This document shows positions 5,266 through 6,324 of a stretch of 6,324 bases of DNA, one piece after another. The stretch comes from an uncultured Bacteroidales bacterium (GTDB lineage Bacteria > Bacteroidota > Bacteroidia > Bacteroidales > UBA932): positions 1-6,324 of the forward strand of contig CAMHRD010000071.1 of the NCBI GenBank assembly GCA_946187365.1, given 5' to 3'. Made by a program: the position numbers and the translations under genes. Under the pieces are notes generated by a model. That model saw only the letters and a list, made by a program, of their open reading frames with translations, ran no database searches and had not been told where the DNA came from. Position 1 is the stretch's first letter; each line of letters opens with the position of its first letter.

Positions 5266-6324
5266 TTAGAAGATGAATCTAACACCGAGGAGCATTCCCC
5301 AAGTTGAGCTTGTAGAAGCAGTCTTCTTCCAAGAGTTTGCGTTGAGGAAGTTGTCTACAACGCTGTTAGGGTCGTTAGCAGTTGCGCTGGCGTTGAGTTT
5401 GTAGGATGGAACGCCACCGTTGTTGTTAACGAAGGTAAGAGGGCGGAGGTTGTCATAGCTCTGAGAAGCCATGCTTCTGTAAGCGCCCCAGTTCTTGTTA
5501 AGAAGGTTACCAACGTTGATGATATCCAAGCTAGCCTGAATGGTGTATCTTCTGCCACCAATGTTGGTGAAGATATCCTGCATGAACTTGAAGTCCCATC
5601 TGTTGTGCCAAGGAGCAACATAACCGAATCTCTTAGCAACCTGGCCTTTGTGGCTGCGGAGGTAAGAGTTGCCCTCAACCAGCTGCCAGAATGCCTCAGC
5701 CTGACGAGCTGCAGGAACAAGAACATTAACCTTCTTGCCATTACCGTCTGTCCAGCTGTAAGTTGCATCTACGAACTTAATGTCTGCTGCGTTGTTAGGG
5801 ATGTACATCATATCTGCAGTGTAACCATCCTTGTTCATATCGTTAGAGTATGTCCAGTTGCATCTGCCCTGTGCACTTCCGGTGTAGAGGAGAGATACGG
5901 TGGTTGCAAGGTGGTTGAGCCACTCAAATCTGTAAGAGAGGTTACCTACAATTCTGTGAGGAACAGCAAAGTTAGATGCTGCAAGCTCAGGGTCGTTGAG
6001 GTAAGAGTTTACAGGGTTGGAGCTCCATGCAGATGAAGCGGTAGAACCAGGGTTGGAAGTAACGTCCTTAGCAACAGTGTAAGTGTAAGCGATGCTACCT
6101 GAGAAACCTCTGCTAGCGTTCTTAGTCAACTGAGCGGTGAGAGAGTTCTGGAAGCCCTTATGAGTGTTGGTAAGGAGCATAGCGGTACCAACGTTGCTGT
6201 TGATCTTCTGAGTTGTCCAGTAAGGACGAGGATCTGAACCTGAGTAGTAACCAGCAGGATACTCCATATTGATGTTCTTCTGCATTACAGCGTTGATATC
6301 CTTGGTGAAGATTTCCTCAAGGGT
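5266..6324 (-). CDS. TonB-dependent receptor, Oar-like, C-terminal part of the beta-barrel (5' end outside window)
   Basis: The frame is open from the right edge to the TAA at 5266-5268, giving 352 residues of the C-terminus. The ATG at 6283-6285 is internal: 13 more sense codons (T-L-E-E-I-F-T-K-D-I-N-A-V) precede it. Oar-type barrel features are clear: the I-F-T-K-D-I-N-x-V segment, V-P-H-R-I-V-G-N-L-S-Y-R-F, a D-x-N-x-D-G loop followed by M-M-Y-I-P (5802-5841), P-W-H-N-R-W-D-F-K-F, then D-I-I-N-V-G-N-L-L-N-K-N-W-G. The protein ends V-R-F-I-F, the terminal aromatic typical of outer-membrane beta-barrels recognised by BamA. Such proteins take up large substrates across the outer membrane using TonB energy; the N-terminal carboxypeptidase-like and plug domains are off-window and the substrate is unknown. 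Codon choice is strongly biased (Asn almost always AAC, Arg mostly AGA), suggesting high expression. Its promoter is not in the window. Confidence 0.92.
   Translation of the reverse strand, partial: TLEEIFTKDINAVMQKNINMEYPAGYYSGSDPRPYWTTQKINSNVGTAMLLTNTHKGFQNSLTAQLTKNASRGFSGSIAYTYTVAKDVTSNPGSTASSAWSSNPVNSYLNDPELAASNFAVPHRIVGNLSYRFEWLNHLATTVSLLYTGSAQGRCNWTYSNDMNKDGYTADMMYIPNNAADIKFVDATYSWTDGNGKKVNVLVPAARQAEAFWQLVEGNSYLRSHKGQVAKRFGYVAPWHNRWDFKFMQDIFTNIGGRRYTIQASLDIINVGNLLNKNWGAYRSMASQSYDNLRPLTFVNNNGGVPSYKLNASATANDPNSVVDNFLNANSWKKTASTSSTWGMLLGVRFIF

Noticed and set aside
5355..5768. Minus-strand open frame of 137 codons overlapping the receptor in another frame
   Set aside because: It has a low-complexity Leu/Thr/Ala/Arg composition typical of an out-of-frame shadow and no domain signal.
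5605..6036. Plus-strand open frame of 143 codons opposite the receptor gene
   Set aside because: It is antisense to a clear outer-membrane receptor with family motifs; the Cys- and Val-rich product resembles no family I know and reflects the biased codons of the opposite strand.
6283..6285. ATG as the start of a 339-residue minus-strand protein
   Set aside because: The frame stays open to the window edge with 13 sense codons that fit the Oar-like family, so this Met is internal and the gene is truncated by the window.
1..6324. CRISPR array, tRNA or rRNA gene, insertion sequence, prophage or defence island
   Set aside because: No spaced direct repeats, cloverleaf-like sequence, transposase motifs or terminal inverted repeats were seen, and nearly all bases are accounted for by recognised genes.

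Overview
This window looks like an ordinary chromosomal segment from a member of the Bacteroidota, probably Bacteroidales. Four things point there: a tgt gene followed directly by a single YjgP/YjgQ-type permease gene, a perfect Bacteroidota-type -7 promoter box (TAACTTTG) upstream of the serine hydrolase, start codons with no convincing Shine-Dalgarno sequence, and an Oar-like TonB-dependent receptor. The base composition looks moderate, somewhat below 50% GC by eye. I cannot assign a genus.

Layout from left to right. Positions 1-135 hold the last 44 codons of tgt (tRNA-guanine transglycosylase), on the plus strand. The LptG/LptF-type lipopolysaccharide export permease (143-1273) follows 7 bases later. 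It runs head-on into radA (1274-2647, minus strand), and the two stop codons abut with no bases between them. A 91-base AT-rich divergent intergenic region (2648-2738) separates radA from a plus-strand two-gene operon: an exported class C beta-lactamase-like serine hydrolase (2739-4388) and, 10 bases later, an exported class I glutamine amidotransferase-fold gamma-glutamyl hydrolase of the PuuD/peptidase C26 family (4399-5190). A strong hairpin with U-tracts on both sides (5214-5255) ends this operon and also ends the minus-strand gene coming from the right. That gene (5266 to beyond 6324) encodes the C-terminal 352 residues of a TonB-dependent outer-membrane receptor of the Oar-like type.

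Functionally, tgt-lptG and radA are housekeeping genes (tRNA modification, envelope lipid export, recombination). The hydrolase pair is the least conventional part. Both proteins carry signal peptides and are predicted to act in the periplasm or outside the cell. One belongs to a family that often acts on D-amino-acid peptides, amides or esters, the other to a family that cleaves gamma-glutamyl amides. A joint role in degrading gamma-glutamyl or peptidoglycan-derived peptides is a reasonable hypothesis but is not proven by the sequence. The adjoining TonB-dependent receptor is on the opposite strand behind its own terminator, so it is not part of that operon.

I found no CRISPR array, tRNA, rRNA, insertion sequence, phage gene or recognisable defence system. 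There is no gene-free stretch longer than 300 bases. I do not see a clearly new biological system here; the exported hydrolase pair is the best candidate for follow-up.
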